Origin: Candidatus Latescibacterota bacterium
GTDB taxonomy: Bacteria; Krumholzibacteriota; Krumholzibacteriia; WVZY01
Direction: 5' to 3'
NCBI GenBank assembly: GCA_011772205.1
Contig: WVZY01000040.1
Coordinates: forward strand, 1 to 52,913
Length of the DNA: 52,913 nucleotides
In this document: one piece after another, positions 9,265 to 17,562 of the stretch
How positions within the stretch are numbered: position 1 is the first letter of the stretch
Layout: each line of letters starts with the position of its first letter
Program-made: the position numbers and the translations under genes
Notes under the pieces: generated by a model
The model's input: the letters and a program-made list of their open reading frames with translations, nothing else
The model's database searches: none
Told to the model about the DNA's origin: nothing

Positions 9265-9732
9265 ATGTCCCGTCGCCTGTCAGGTGTTTTCATCCGTGTT
9301 CTGCTGATCGTATTCCTTTGTGGATTCATCACACAGCCCTCCGCAGGAGACGATCGCATCCAGACCCAAAAAGATAAAAAAGAAAGGTCTTCGGTAAAAG
9401 GGTCCACAAGCTTTTCCATATCTGGCTTGTTTTCGGGAAAGCTGGACGGGCTCATCAAAATTGGGAGCAAAGAAGTCCTTATCACGGGAAACACTTGCCT
9501 GTATAAGACGGAAACAGGGCTCCTGAATAGGGGGACGCATGTCACCAACGCGTCTCTTTTCGCGGCAGGAATTGTTAAAACGCGCATCCCGACGGCGAGC
9601 TTCATCATCGTTCGCTCCGATAAAGATTCCAGCGGGAAAAAAGCGAAAACGAACGATCGCGATGCATCATTTCGGATACCAAGTACCAGCGATTCCAGTG
9701 TAGGTGAGCTCGATGAAAAAACCCCAGAATAA
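9265..9732 (+). CDS. Exported protein of unknown function in the pilus operon
   Basis: A 155-residue protein I do not recognise. A signal peptide (about residues 1-28: basic start, then VFIRVLLIVFLCGFI) precedes a short beta-rich central part with 'KEVLITGNTCLYKTETG', and a charged, Ser/Lys/Asp-rich tail from about residue 120. The start is the ATG at 9265 with AAGGTG at 9254-9259; an upstream in-frame ATG inside pilY1 is unlikely. It follows pilY1 by 13 bp and overlaps the next gene by 20 bp, so the three are almost certainly cotranscribed. It may be an accessory of the pilus tip or of outer-membrane passage; this is inferred from position only. Confidence 0.65.
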   Translation: MSRRLSGVFIRVLLIVFLCGFITQPSAGDDRIQTQKDKKERSSVKGSTSFSISGLFSGKLDGLIKIGSKEVLITGNTCLYKTETGLLNRGTHVTNASLFAAGIVKTRIPTASFIIVRSDKDSSGKKAKTNDRDASFRIPSTSDSSVGELDEKTPE

Positions 9733-10819
9733 CAAGTACAGAAGGCCCCAAAAAAATCTCAATCACGAGGATTCGGAATCCAGGAAATCCATAGAGAATC
9801 CTGCTGAAAATCCTCTGGATCAATTCTACATCGAGGCGCAAGCCGCTCCAGATCCATGGAGCATTAGCTGGCGGAGGCCATCCCGCCTTTTCCTCCTCGG
9901 ATTCTTTGCGGTAATGATCGGATACGCCCTGTGGCTGAGAAGTCCGAGCCAAAACGTCCAAGTGTCTCACTATGTGGACCGGCAGATCGCGCTCCGGTCA
10001 GCCCGGATCTACCCGAATCTCGCTTATGCGCTCAACACATTGAAGATCCGGTTGGAGGACCGTTACTGGACGCTCCAGGACTCCTTCACGTGCCAGTGGT
10101 TTCGAAACGGTCAGCCTATTATCGGTGGTTCCGGAAGATCCCTCGGCCCCGAAAACTTTAGAAAGGGAGACGAAATCTGGGCGGAAGTCCGCCTCATGGG
10201 GCCGACGGATTCAGACAAGCCCTATACGATTCCGCGCATGAAGATTTCGAATACACCGCCACAGATTCTTTCAGCCGCTACTCTGGTTCAAGGGGATCCA
10301 AACCATGTCATCGGAGCGGACGTCCAGAGTCGCGACGTCGATGGGGATTCGCTGAGGTACATCTTTACGTGGTTCAAGAATGGCAAAAGGATTCCTGATG
10401 CGACCCGTCCAACAATGGATGCTTCACTGTTCCAGAGAGGTGACAAGATATATGCGGAAATCGTTGCGGATGATGGAGATGACAAATCTTCTCCAACGAG
10501 AAGCGATCCTCTCAAAGTCGAAAATTCATCCCCTCGAATTCTTTCCAAGCCCCCGCAGAGCACGGAAGAGGGCAATCTCTTCGTCTACCATCTCCAAGCG
10601 GAGGATGCCGATGGAGATCCACTTTCGTACAAGCTCGTGCAATCGCCTTCAGGGATGACGATCGATCGGACCGGCAAAATCCTTTGGACTTTCCCGATGG
10701 AGGAAAGGAAGGTTCGCTCCTATCGAGTGGAAGTGAGAGTCAGCGACGCCAAGGGTGCTGCAGCCACACAGACTTTCGAGATCACACTTGCTGCTGTGAA
10801 ACAAGAGGAGGCAAATTGA
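9713..10819 (+). CDS. Single-pass membrane protein with Ig/cadherin-like repeats
   Basis: A 368-residue protein with a cytoplasmic Asn/Lys/Glu-rich N-terminus, one transmembrane segment (about residues 59-75) and a long extracytoplasmic part. The latter has cadherin/Ig-like modules: repeated 'DVDGDSLRY' and 'DADGDPLSYKL' motifs, and a C-terminal putative Ig domain (He_PIG type) with 'PSGMTIDRTGKILW'. The ATG at 9713 follows AGGTGA at 9702-9707; a GTG at 9704 is the alternative. It is the last gene of the pilus operon and ends 31 bp from the convergent glycosyltransferase gene. A structural or docking role for pilus or surface proteins is plausible but not shown. Confidence 0.7.
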   Translation: MKKPQNNKYRRPQKNLNHEDSESRKSIENPAENPLDQFYIEAQAAPDPWSISWRRPSRLFLLGFFAVMIGYALWLRSPSQNVQVSHYVDRQIALRSARIYPNLAYALNTLKIRLEDRYWTLQDSFTCQWFRNGQPIIGGSGRSLGPENFRKGDEIWAEVRLMGPTDSDKPYTIPRMKISNTPPQILSAATLVQGDPNHVIGADVQSRDVDGDSLRYIFTWFKNGKRIPDATRPTMDASLFQRGDKIYAEIVADDGDDKSSPTRSDPLKVENSSPRILSKPPQSTEEGNLFVYHLQAEDADGDPLSYKLVQSPSGMTIDRTGKILWTFPMEERKVRSYRVEVRVSDAKGAAATQTFEITLAAVKQEEAN

Positions 10820-10850
10820 ATCCCCTCAATGCGCGATCAGCACATGGAGC

Positions 10851-12089
10851 TCACTGGGTTCCACTGGTCAACAGCGTTTGATAAATCCCGAGGTACTTCT
10901 TCCCTTCACGTTCCCAGCCATATGTCGTGCAGATTTCTCTTGCGGCCTGGTTGCGATGCTCTATCTCTTCCGGATGCGCAAAGAGATAGTGAATCTTGTC
11001 TGCAAGGTCCTTGTCGTTTCCGGATTCGAAGTACACAATGGCATCCTCCGGAAAGTACGCAGCGACTGATTCGAGCCTCGACGCGATCACGGGTATGCGC
11101 ATGGCGATAAGTTCATATATTTCAGGTGGATGCACCAGATTGGAGTGAGGATTCTCTCTCGTTGGAATGATTCCGGCGTCGGCGGCAAGTACCTCCTCGA
11201 TGATGCGATCATTTGATGCGAATTCGATGTTCTCCACTTGCCCTTCCACTTTGAGCGTTTTTGCCAGCTCGCGAATCCCAACTGAATAATTCCCTTTGCC
11301 GGATATGCGGAACTGCACCCCGGGAAGCCGCTGCTTCAGATTGGCGATTGCTTTAACGACGACATCGAGACCGCTGTTCTCCTCTACGGGGCCGCGGAAG
11401 AGAATACGAAACATGCCCTTCCGCCGTTCCTCTTTCTTGATCGCGGCAATTTTTTCGTAGAGCTTTTCATAATCTTCAGGATGGAAAGAGCTCTCGTCGG
11501 GCATGTTCACCACAACGCTGATCTTGTTCACATCAGCACCTTTTCTCCCGAGGTTGTCGCGCATCTCCCGGGAACCGGTCAACGCGTGATCGGCGAAGCG
11601 GAGACTGAGTTTTTCCACTAGGTTGATCAATGGAACAAGCAACTTCCCATACCAGCTCCGAGACGTCGCTTCGAAAAATTCGGGTGCCGGCTTGCGCATC
11701 GAAAAAATCAATCGCGTGCCCGTGAGTTTGGGAATGCCGGCTATGAATATGAGACAGCCCGGTGCCGTGTTGACCTGGACGGCATGAAAATGCTTCATAA
11801 TGTGCAAGGCAATAAGCTGAAGGGAAGAAAGTGCGAAGAAAGCGCCGTATTCGAACAGATACCGGTTAATGGCGCGCTCGAAGCGTTTGACCGGCATCCG
11901 ATAAATGTCTATATCATCACGCTTCTCGTGAATCGGCTCTCCTTTGCCTCGTTGGCAGATCACCGAAATCCTGCAGCCGCTGCTTGCCAGCGATTCCGCC
12001 TCGCGCCTCATGTAGAGGTCGGAAGGATAGCGACTGCGGCCGACGAGACAAACGCGACGCCCCTCCAGGGATACCCGCCCCGGCTTCAT
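10851..12089 (-). CDS. Glycosyltransferase family 4 protein
   Basis: A 412-residue GT-B fold glycosyltransferase that probably transfers an activated sugar to a surface-polysaccharide intermediate at the inner face of the membrane. The N-terminal Rossmann half begins RRVCLVGRSRYPSDLYMRRE. The C-terminal half has the donor-binding region with 'NPHSNLVHPPEIYELIAMRIPVIAS', where the GT4 E-x7-E site is modified to PPEIYE. The start is decided by a strong AAGGAGG at 12101-12107, ten bases before the ATG at 12089; a GTG at 12137 would overlap the upstream gene and has no such site. It is the last gene of the leftward cluster. The sugar cannot be told. Confidence 0.85.
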   Translation of the reverse strand: MKPGRVSLEGRRVCLVGRSRYPSDLYMRREAESLASSGCRISVICQRGKGEPIHEKRDDIDIYRMPVKRFERAINRYLFEYGAFFALSSLQLIALHIMKHFHAVQVNTAPGCLIFIAGIPKLTGTRLIFSMRKPAPEFFEATSRSWYGKLLVPLINLVEKLSLRFADHALTGSREMRDNLGRKGADVNKISVVVNMPDESSFHPEDYEKLYEKIAAIKKEERRKGMFRILFRGPVEENSGLDVVVKAIANLKQRLPGVQFRISGKGNYSVGIRELAKTLKVEGQVENIEFASNDRIIEEVLAADAGIIPTRENPHSNLVHPPEIYELIAMRIPVIASRLESVAAYFPEDAIVYFESGNDKDLADKIHYLFAHPEEIEHRNQAAREICTTYGWEREGKKYLGIYQTLLTSGTQ

Positions 12090-12133
12090 CCTGAGAGCGC
12101 CTCCTTTTTCCAATCCCGGCAGCCAGTCCACAC

Positions 12134-13951
12134 TCACTCGCGCCAGCGGCCGGGATTCAACTGGGTCGGATTGACCACGAGCAGCGCGTTCAGAAACGTC
12201 CTGTATCTTTTATAATACTCCGAAAGGCTCTCCAGAGCGATATTTTCGTGCACGGTTCCTTTGGATGCGTCAAGCGGGACAACAACCATCCCCCCTTTTC
12301 TCGCTATCTCCAAAAACATTTTCCTGGCCTCAGTGAGATGCTCGGAGCTCCCCTCATCCGGTTTTCGTCTGAGCGCTTCGTCCGGATCGACATCGAGGAC
12401 AAACGACAGATTCGGCTTCGGAGAGAGGAATTCGAGGATTCTCAAGGCTTTTGGAGAGATTTCCAACGTTCTCCCCGAGGATACAGCGAAGTCGACACGC
12501 GCATCGGCTACATAACGATCGCAGATCACGACATTGCCAAAAAGGAGGTACAACCTTGCTTTGATGCAGTAGGCGGCCGCCAAATCGATGCCGTATAGCA
12601 CAGAGAAGAAGAAACGAAAAACCGGGTTCCTGAGGCGTTCCCGCCGGAACTGCACTTTTTCCTTTTCGGTCACTACATGACCGCTGCGATTTTGTGCGCC
12701 TCCGGAACGGGTATCCTCCTCTGAGCGAGCCGGCTGCAACCGCTTGGCCATTCGAATAAAGAAGCCGATAAAAGGGGAAGATCCGCCTCGCGACCAGATG
12801 ACTTTGGTCCTGAGCGCGCAGGTTTCGAACGCATCTTTGAGGCTGTTTGCCTGCAGCGTCTTTCCCGAACCATCGCAGCCGCTGATCCCGATTAGAAACG
12901 GTTTCTGGCTCCGGATTCGGGCCTTCAGGTGAAACGCCCAGAGCAGTGTCACGAGCACGTCTCGGAGTCTCGAGGAAACGGTTTTGTTCCTGTCGGCCAT
13001 CACCTTTTTATAATAGATGAGCTTGTCCGCCGCAAAAGGAACTCTGGCCGGGCAGCGGTCGAGATAACGCACCTTCGGGAGAATTGTCCATCGGATCAGC
13101 CTCCACTTGAACAGGCGCTCATCGATAAGGGCGGTTGTCTCTGCGTCGAAGAACTCCTCTCCGAAGATCCTTTTCCAGGATTCCGAGAAAATCTTGATCG
13201 CCCCATAGAACCCATCTTCCCAACCTCGTTCGAAAGCACCGCGGGCCGCTTCTTCCAGCCCGCATGGGAGATTCCGCAGCGCATGAGCGGTGAGAAACAT
13301 ATTTCCAAGGGAGAGGATTTTATCTTCGTAGAACCAATGAGCCAACGTGATCAATAGCGCTTCAACGGCCCCGGGCACCTTGATATCGCCATCATCCGCC
13401 GCGTCCTGTGCATGTTTCCAGATGGCTTCCGTATCGACAAACGGGACTCCCCATCCTACCTCTTCATGTAGATGAAATGTGAAGCTCGGAATTCCCCAGA
13501 CAAACCTTCGGAATAAAAACTTTCTTGGCTCCTCGGCGTTGAGGAGTTCGACATATCCCAAATCCCGAAGTGTTTTCCTCGCGGCATCCCCTCGATCGAA
13601 TGGTACCAGAACGTCCAAGTTACTCGATAGATGCGGGAAAGACGGATAGAGGCCGGTCGATTTGATAAAGACCGTTTCGACACCCTTTTCTTCGAAGGCG
13701 ATGCGAACTCTTTCGAATTCACCGCGGAGACGGCGGTAGATCGCTTCCTCTTCCTCGATGAACGGCATCAGCGACGAGCCGGAGAGCGCTTGACCGTGCC
13801 GTTTACTGAGTGGGAGAAGCGAAGCGCTGTTTTCTTTTAGGACGGCCACCAGATCCGAGGCCGCGTGACTCTCCAGGTCGGGGGGAGGTTCAGTGCTCCA
13901 AGGATTCGAAATCTCGGCGCCCAGTCTTAGCCGGTCCAGGGATGCCTTCAC
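12134..13951 (-). CDS. Nucleotidyltransferase-like / thymidylate-kinase-like fusion protein
   Basis: 605 residues in two parts. The N-terminal ~270 residues resemble the NTP_transf_5 family (PF14907): 'VFIKSTGLYPSFPHLSSNLD' fits the 'LKG..l...yp....R...DiD' nucleotidyltransferase core. The C-terminal ~250 residues are P-loop kinase-like, with GISGCDGSGKT at about residue 360, VICDRYVAD and LSFVLDVDPDEALRR, as in thymidylate kinases. A GTG at 13951 overlapping the upstream TGA is the likely start, after a GGGGGG stretch; the longer frame upstream only shadows the glycosyltransferase gene. Such fusions occur in polysaccharide clusters and may modify or activate a nucleotide-linked substrate, but the reaction is unknown. 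A related nucleotidyltransferase-like gene lies at 47295-48476. Confidence 0.75.
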   Translation of the reverse strand: MKASLDRLRLGAEISNPWSTEPPPDLESHAASDLVAVLKENSASLLPLSKRHGQALSGSSLMPFIEEEEAIYRRLRGEFERVRIAFEEKGVETVFIKSTGLYPSFPHLSSNLDVLVPFDRGDAARKTLRDLGYVELLNAEEPRKFLFRRFVWGIPSFTFHLHEEVGWGVPFVDTEAIWKHAQDAADDGDIKVPGAVEALLITLAHWFYEDKILSLGNMFLTAHALRNLPCGLEEAARGAFERGWEDGFYGAIKIFSESWKRIFGEEFFDAETTALIDERLFKWRLIRWTILPKVRYLDRCPARVPFAADKLIYYKKVMADRNKTVSSRLRDVLVTLLWAFHLKARIRSQKPFLIGISGCDGSGKTLQANSLKDAFETCALRTKVIWSRGGSSPFIGFFIRMAKRLQPARSEEDTRSGGAQNRSGHVVTEKEKVQFRRERLRNPVFRFFFSVLYGIDLAAAYCIKARLYLLFGNVVICDRYVADARVDFAVSSGRTLEISPKALRILEFLSPKPNLSFVLDVDPDEALRRKPDEGSSEHLTEARKMFLEIARKGGMVVVPLDASKGTVHENIALESLSEYYKRYRTFLNALLVVNPTQLNPGRWRE

Positions 13952-14994
13952 CTCATCCCCCCGAGAACAGCGACCACCCGATCGGCGATGGCGTCCCATG
14001 AATACGAGTTGACGCTTCTCACAGAGGGAGAATGGCCGGTGCGCACTTTTTCGGCTGAGAGGACCAACTCTGCCTCTGATCTCCAGAAACGAACGTCGTC
14101 CCCTTCGGAAAGGAAATCGACCAAACCACCAAACGGCGTGGTCAAAACAGGGAGCCCCGAGGCGAGAGCTTCCAAGACGCTCAGCGGCATTTCCACACAT
14201 CCGTCCGCATCTTCGACTGGAAATACGTAGCAGTCGGACAACCTGTAGAGTTCCTCGACAAGGACGTACTCCCGGATCACCCTCACTCCCCTGGATTCCA
14301 GATGATTGCGGAGCTGGCGGTCTTCGTACGTACTCGTGCTCCCCACGAGAATGATCTCGGAATCCGGTATCTCGAGCAGCCGTGATAGAGCGAGGAGATT
14401 CCGCCTCGGACTCAAGTGCCCGACATGCAGGAACACAAAAGCTCGTTCATCGATCTTGTGGCGCTTTCGGAGCGCGGTTTTTTCCGCACTCCCGGCCGGA
14501 CGAAAGCGCTTGCGATCCACTCCAACGGGGAGCAGTTCCGCGTTGATCGACAGTCGCTTGAAAAAAAGCAGCGACTTGTACGAAGGAACGAACAGCACGT
14601 GGGGAGCAAGTCTTTTCAGGAACGGTTTGATGAAGCGTGCGTGTCGTCTCGGCATCAGTCCGACCATTCCCACAACCGCTCCGGGGACGTGGCGCCGCAA
14701 CGCAAAGGACCGCAGGAAACTGGACGAAGTGGCCGATGGCGACGGTACGTACAGGATCGTGTCGGGTGAGAATTCGCGGAGGGCCTTGCGGAGCGTTGGA
14801 TTAAAAAAAGTTTTCGTTCCCGGAATGCGAAGAGCCGTTTCACTACCTATACCGCTCCGGTCGACGTTTACCAGGAGGACGTCGCTTTCTTTCTTGAAGG
14901 CTTCACCGATCGAATAGGCAAAATTTTTGATCCCCTCATCCCAAGGCTCCGCCAGATCCTCGGATATTACGACGATTCTTGAACCGGCTTTCAT
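13948..14994 (-). CDS. Glycosyltransferase family 4 protein
   Basis: A 348-residue GT-B glycosyltransferase. The start region 'RIVVISEDLAEPWDEGIKNF' is the usual N-terminal Rossmann strand and glycine/acidic loop. The C-terminal domain has 'VFLHVGHLSPRRNLLALSRL' and the donor-site helix 'EMPLSVLEALASGLPVLTTP', with the E-x7-E type Glu pair (E-M-P-L-S-V-L-E). The ATG at 14994 is preferred; a TTG at 15039 is possible. Ribosome-binding sequence is weak at both. It overlaps the following fusion gene by four bases, indicating coupled translation. Part of the leftward polysaccharide cluster; donor and acceptor are unknown. Confidence 0.85.
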   Translation of the reverse strand: MKAGSRIVVISEDLAEPWDEGIKNFAYSIGEAFKKESDVLLVNVDRSGIGSETALRIPGTKTFFNPTLRKALREFSPDTILYVPSPSATSSSFLRSFALRRHVPGAVVGMVGLMPRRHARFIKPFLKRLAPHVLFVPSYKSLLFFKRLSINAELLPVGVDRKRFRPAGSAEKTALRKRHKIDERAFVFLHVGHLSPRRNLLALSRLLEIPDSEIILVGSTSTYEDRQLRNHLESRGVRVIREYVLVEELYRLSDCYVFPVEDADGCVEMPLSVLEALASGLPVLTTPFGGLVDFLSEGDDVRFWRSEAELVLSAEKVRTGHSPSVRSVNSYSWDAIADRVVAVLGGMR

Positions 14995-15045
14995 CGTATT
15001 CGTATTCCAAAACCTCGCACAATCCAAGCAGTAGAGCAAGAGGTC

Positions 15046-16317
15046 TCATGCACCTCTCAGGCGGTGCAGAAAATCCCATATTGTCATGGCGTCGATATCA
15101 CCCGTAACTGAGAGGGCGCTCCTCTTCCCATAAGGCCAAGTGCCATAACGCAGCAGCGGACCCTCGAAACTGTCCAGCCTCCTGACGAGCTGCCTCATTT
15201 CACTGGGGTCGCTGCTGTCGATTTTGCCAACGTGGACCGCGTAGTCCTCCGGCGGTTCTCCCACCTCTATTATATATCCTCTGTCCCGCAGCAGTCCTAT
15301 GGCACCCCGATTGCTCCCGGGGCTCATTCCGACGCATGGGCGCAGTGGGCTTTCGATTTTGATCACGCCGGGCTCAAGCGCACGCTCGACGCCGCCCATC
15401 CTGTGGTACACGGTCGTTCCCTTGCACGCTTTGAGCGCCACTCGGTATGCGCCGTTTTCTCGGACGAACTCCGCGCTATTCTGCGCTTTGGCGGCCCACC
15501 ACACGGCGATCTCTTCAAGGGTAGCAATCCATACACCCTGTTTCTTCGCGCGGCACGAAGAGAGAAGGTTCGCCAACGGCTCTGCGAAATAATCGACACG
15601 CTCGGGGTGGAGCTGCAACGTGAAGATCTCCTCTCTATCATATGTTCGTTCGAGGATTGCCTCCCAAGCAACTGATAGATGTTCGGGATCCTTGAGGTAC
15701 ATCCGATCGACGAGGGTCTCGTCGTCCGGAAGCGAAACAGGGATTTCGACGAAGCCTCTTTTTCTGAAGGGAATGACAAACGCCGATTCCGCCTCGAGCG
15801 GCCGGTAAAATTCCCTCGATTTCTCCCACCCGGTCACTTGTGAAGGTTCCAAGCTCTTGAGGTCGACCACGTCCCACAGCACCGTTAGGTTGCTGCTGTA
15901 ACGGAACTGATATGACTCGACGAGCGACATGGTGTCCTCGTTCCAATGAAGATATGGTGCGCGGAAACCGGCGAACGGCACACCAAGGTGGCGGAACAGC
16001 CGGATTGCCTTCCCGATGTTCTCCGACTGGCCCTCTTTGTCCAATGCAGTGAGATCCACGTGCGTGTAACCATGTACAGCCAGCTCCGCTCCCCGCGACA
16101 GAAGCATTCTGGCCAATTCCGGGTGGCGGCTCATGGGAAGGGCCGTGATGGGAAACGTTGGCCGGCAGCTGTGTCGATCGAGAAGATCCATGAATCGGTC
16201 GAAACGCTTGTTCATGCGACCGGGAGAGGCGCCGAAGCGTGCGACGACCTGACCCGTTCGCTTGAGGAGATTCGCTTTTCCCCGAGATTTGAGAACGAAT
16301 TTGAATAGATTTCTCAT
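15046..16317 (-). CDS. Polysaccharide deacetylase (NodB homology) family protein
   Basis: 423 residues. Family hallmarks are the metal-site motif HGYTH in 'AELAVHGYTHVDLTA', the FRAPYLHWNED motif and a C-terminal LHPER. The first catalytic motif (T-F-D-D) is not seen in the N-terminal ~50 residues, where a basic FGASPGRM segment is found instead. The enzyme may therefore lack the catalytic base or be a divergent esterase-4 member. The C-terminal end carries 'ALSVTGDIDAMTIWDF', often present in deacetylases encoded among glycosyltransferases. It probably removes N-acetyl groups from a nascent surface polysaccharide. It is separated from neighbours by about 50 bp on each side in the same orientation. 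Confidence 0.82.
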   Translation of the reverse strand: MRNLFKFVLKSRGKANLLKRTGQVVARFGASPGRMNKRFDRFMDLLDRHSCRPTFPITALPMSRHPELARMLLSRGAELAVHGYTHVDLTALDKEGQSENIGKAIRLFRHLGVPFAGFRAPYLHWNEDTMSLVESYQFRYSSNLTVLWDVVDLKSLEPSQVTGWEKSREFYRPLEAESAFVIPFRKRGFVEIPVSLPDDETLVDRMYLKDPEHLSVAWEAILERTYDREEIFTLQLHPERVDYFAEPLANLLSSCRAKKQGVWIATLEEIAVWWAAKAQNSAEFVRENGAYRVALKACKGTTVYHRMGGVERALEPGVIKIESPLRPCVGMSPGSNRGAIGLLRDRGYIIEVGEPPEDYAVHVGKIDSSDPSEMRQLVRRLDSFEGPLLRYGTWPYGKRSALSVTGDIDAMTIWDFLHRLRGA

Positions 16318-16369
16318 GGCATATTTTTAGCTGATCCACCCGAGCCGCGTTTTCAAAAAACTGTTGCTT

Positions 16370-17530
16370 CTAGTCAGCTCGCCTCGAGCGGGATAGAACA
16401 TGCTCATACAACCGTTCCATCCTAATGCTCATTTGATCCAGTGTGAATCGTTCGACAGCGACTTCCCTACCCTTCATCCCAAAAACGCGAGCTTTTTCCT
16501 CATTTGTAAGCAAGATCTCGATTGCCTGTGCGAGGGCTTCGGCGTTTTCTGGGGGCACGACGATGGCACTCTCGCCGTCAACCACGAGCTCTCGAACGCT
16601 TCCCACATCTGTAGAAACGACAGGAAGCCCCGAGGCCATCGCTTCGAGGAGCACAAGAGGAAAGGTCTCCGTCCCCCGCATTGAAGCAAGCACGAAGAGG
16701 TCACTAGCGCGCAATATAGCAGGGGTGTCATCACGGATACCAGTAAATGTTACATTCTTTTCGATGCCGAAGTAACGAGTCAAATGCTCCAGCCGATTTC
16801 TCTCCGGTCCTCCCCCGACGATCAAAAAGCGAACATGCCTGCGCTTTTCGAGCACGATCGATGCCGATTGCAGCAGCAGATCAATCCGTTTTCGCCGATT
16901 CAGCGAAGCGACGGTCGTTACCACTTGTTCACCTTCCGAGATGCCCAATCCTTTCTTGAAATCGGGATCAGAGGGGCCTGGGTGAAATTTATCGACGTCC
17001 ACACCGTTGTTGATCACATCTATCTTTTTCTCAGGGAGGCCTTCCACATCGACCAAATAGCGCTTGTGTGCATCAGCTAGAGCGACATACCGACTTACAC
17101 GAGAGAGAAATAGTTTTTGAAAACGTCCAATCAGCCGCCCCCCGGCCGGGGAACCAGAAGCATGGATCGCCAAGACCCACGCTTTGACAGACCGAGTGAG
17201 CATTGCCATGTGTGAGAAAAAGACCGTATTCGGGTGGATAAATGAATGGATCAGATCCACCTTTTCTTTGGCGAGAATTCGAGACACCTTTCTATAAGCA
17301 AGAGCATCGTACTTATGAGAGAGAAGTTCCTCATAGAAGCCAAAACCCAACTTCTTGAACGCATCTTTCAGGTAGCCGCCTCGCTTCAAGCAGCAGATTA
17401 CAGCATCGAAACGCCCTCTGTCGATTCGCGAAAGAAAATCATACAGGAGTTTCTCCTGACCTCCAACATCGAGCGTGTTGTCCAAGAACAGGATCTTATG
17501 GGATTTTTTGTTCTGCAAACGATTCGACAT
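16370..17530 (-). CDS. Glycosyltransferase family 4 protein
   Basis: 386 residues with a textbook GT4 layout. The N-terminal 'KILFLDNTLDVGGQEKLLYD' has the GGxE acceptor/donor loop. The central 'VVTTVASLNRRKRIDLLLQ' opens the C-terminal Rossmann domain. The E-x7-E donor motif is ETFPLVLLEAMASGLPVVST. The enzyme is a retaining transferase acting on a lipid-linked or polymeric acceptor at the membrane. The ATG at 17530 is chosen because it starts just before the conserved first strand; a GTG at 17572 overlapping the preceding gene would add 14 residues. Neither has a good ribosome-binding site. Cotranscribed with its neighbours. Confidence 0.88.
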   Translation of the reverse strand: MSNRLQNKKSHKILFLDNTLDVGGQEKLLYDFLSRIDRGRFDAVICCLKRGGYLKDAFKKLGFGFYEELLSHKYDALAYRKVSRILAKEKVDLIHSFIHPNTVFFSHMAMLTRSVKAWVLAIHASGSPAGGRLIGRFQKLFLSRVSRYVALADAHKRYLVDVEGLPEKKIDVINNGVDVDKFHPGPSDPDFKKGLGISEGEQVVTTVASLNRRKRIDLLLQSASIVLEKRRHVRFLIVGGGPERNRLEHLTRYFGIEKNVTFTGIRDDTPAILRASDLFVLASMRGTETFPLVLLEAMASGLPVVSTDVGSVRELVVDGESAIVVPPENAEALAQAIEILLTNEEKARVFGMKGREVAVERFTLDQMSIRMERLYEHVLSRSRRAD

Positions 17531-17562
17531 GATTGCTAAGAATTTCGGGTCGAAGAAGACAG

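Noticed and set aside
12090-12137. GTG start at 12137 for the glycosyltransferase
   Set aside because: A strong AAGGAGG sits just upstream of ATG 12089, and no such site precedes the GTG.
13951-14200. Extended N-terminus (83 residues) on the nucleotidyltransferase/kinase fusion
   Set aside because: It lies entirely inside the upstream glycosyltransferase gene in another frame and has no family similarity; GTG at 13951 is the better start.
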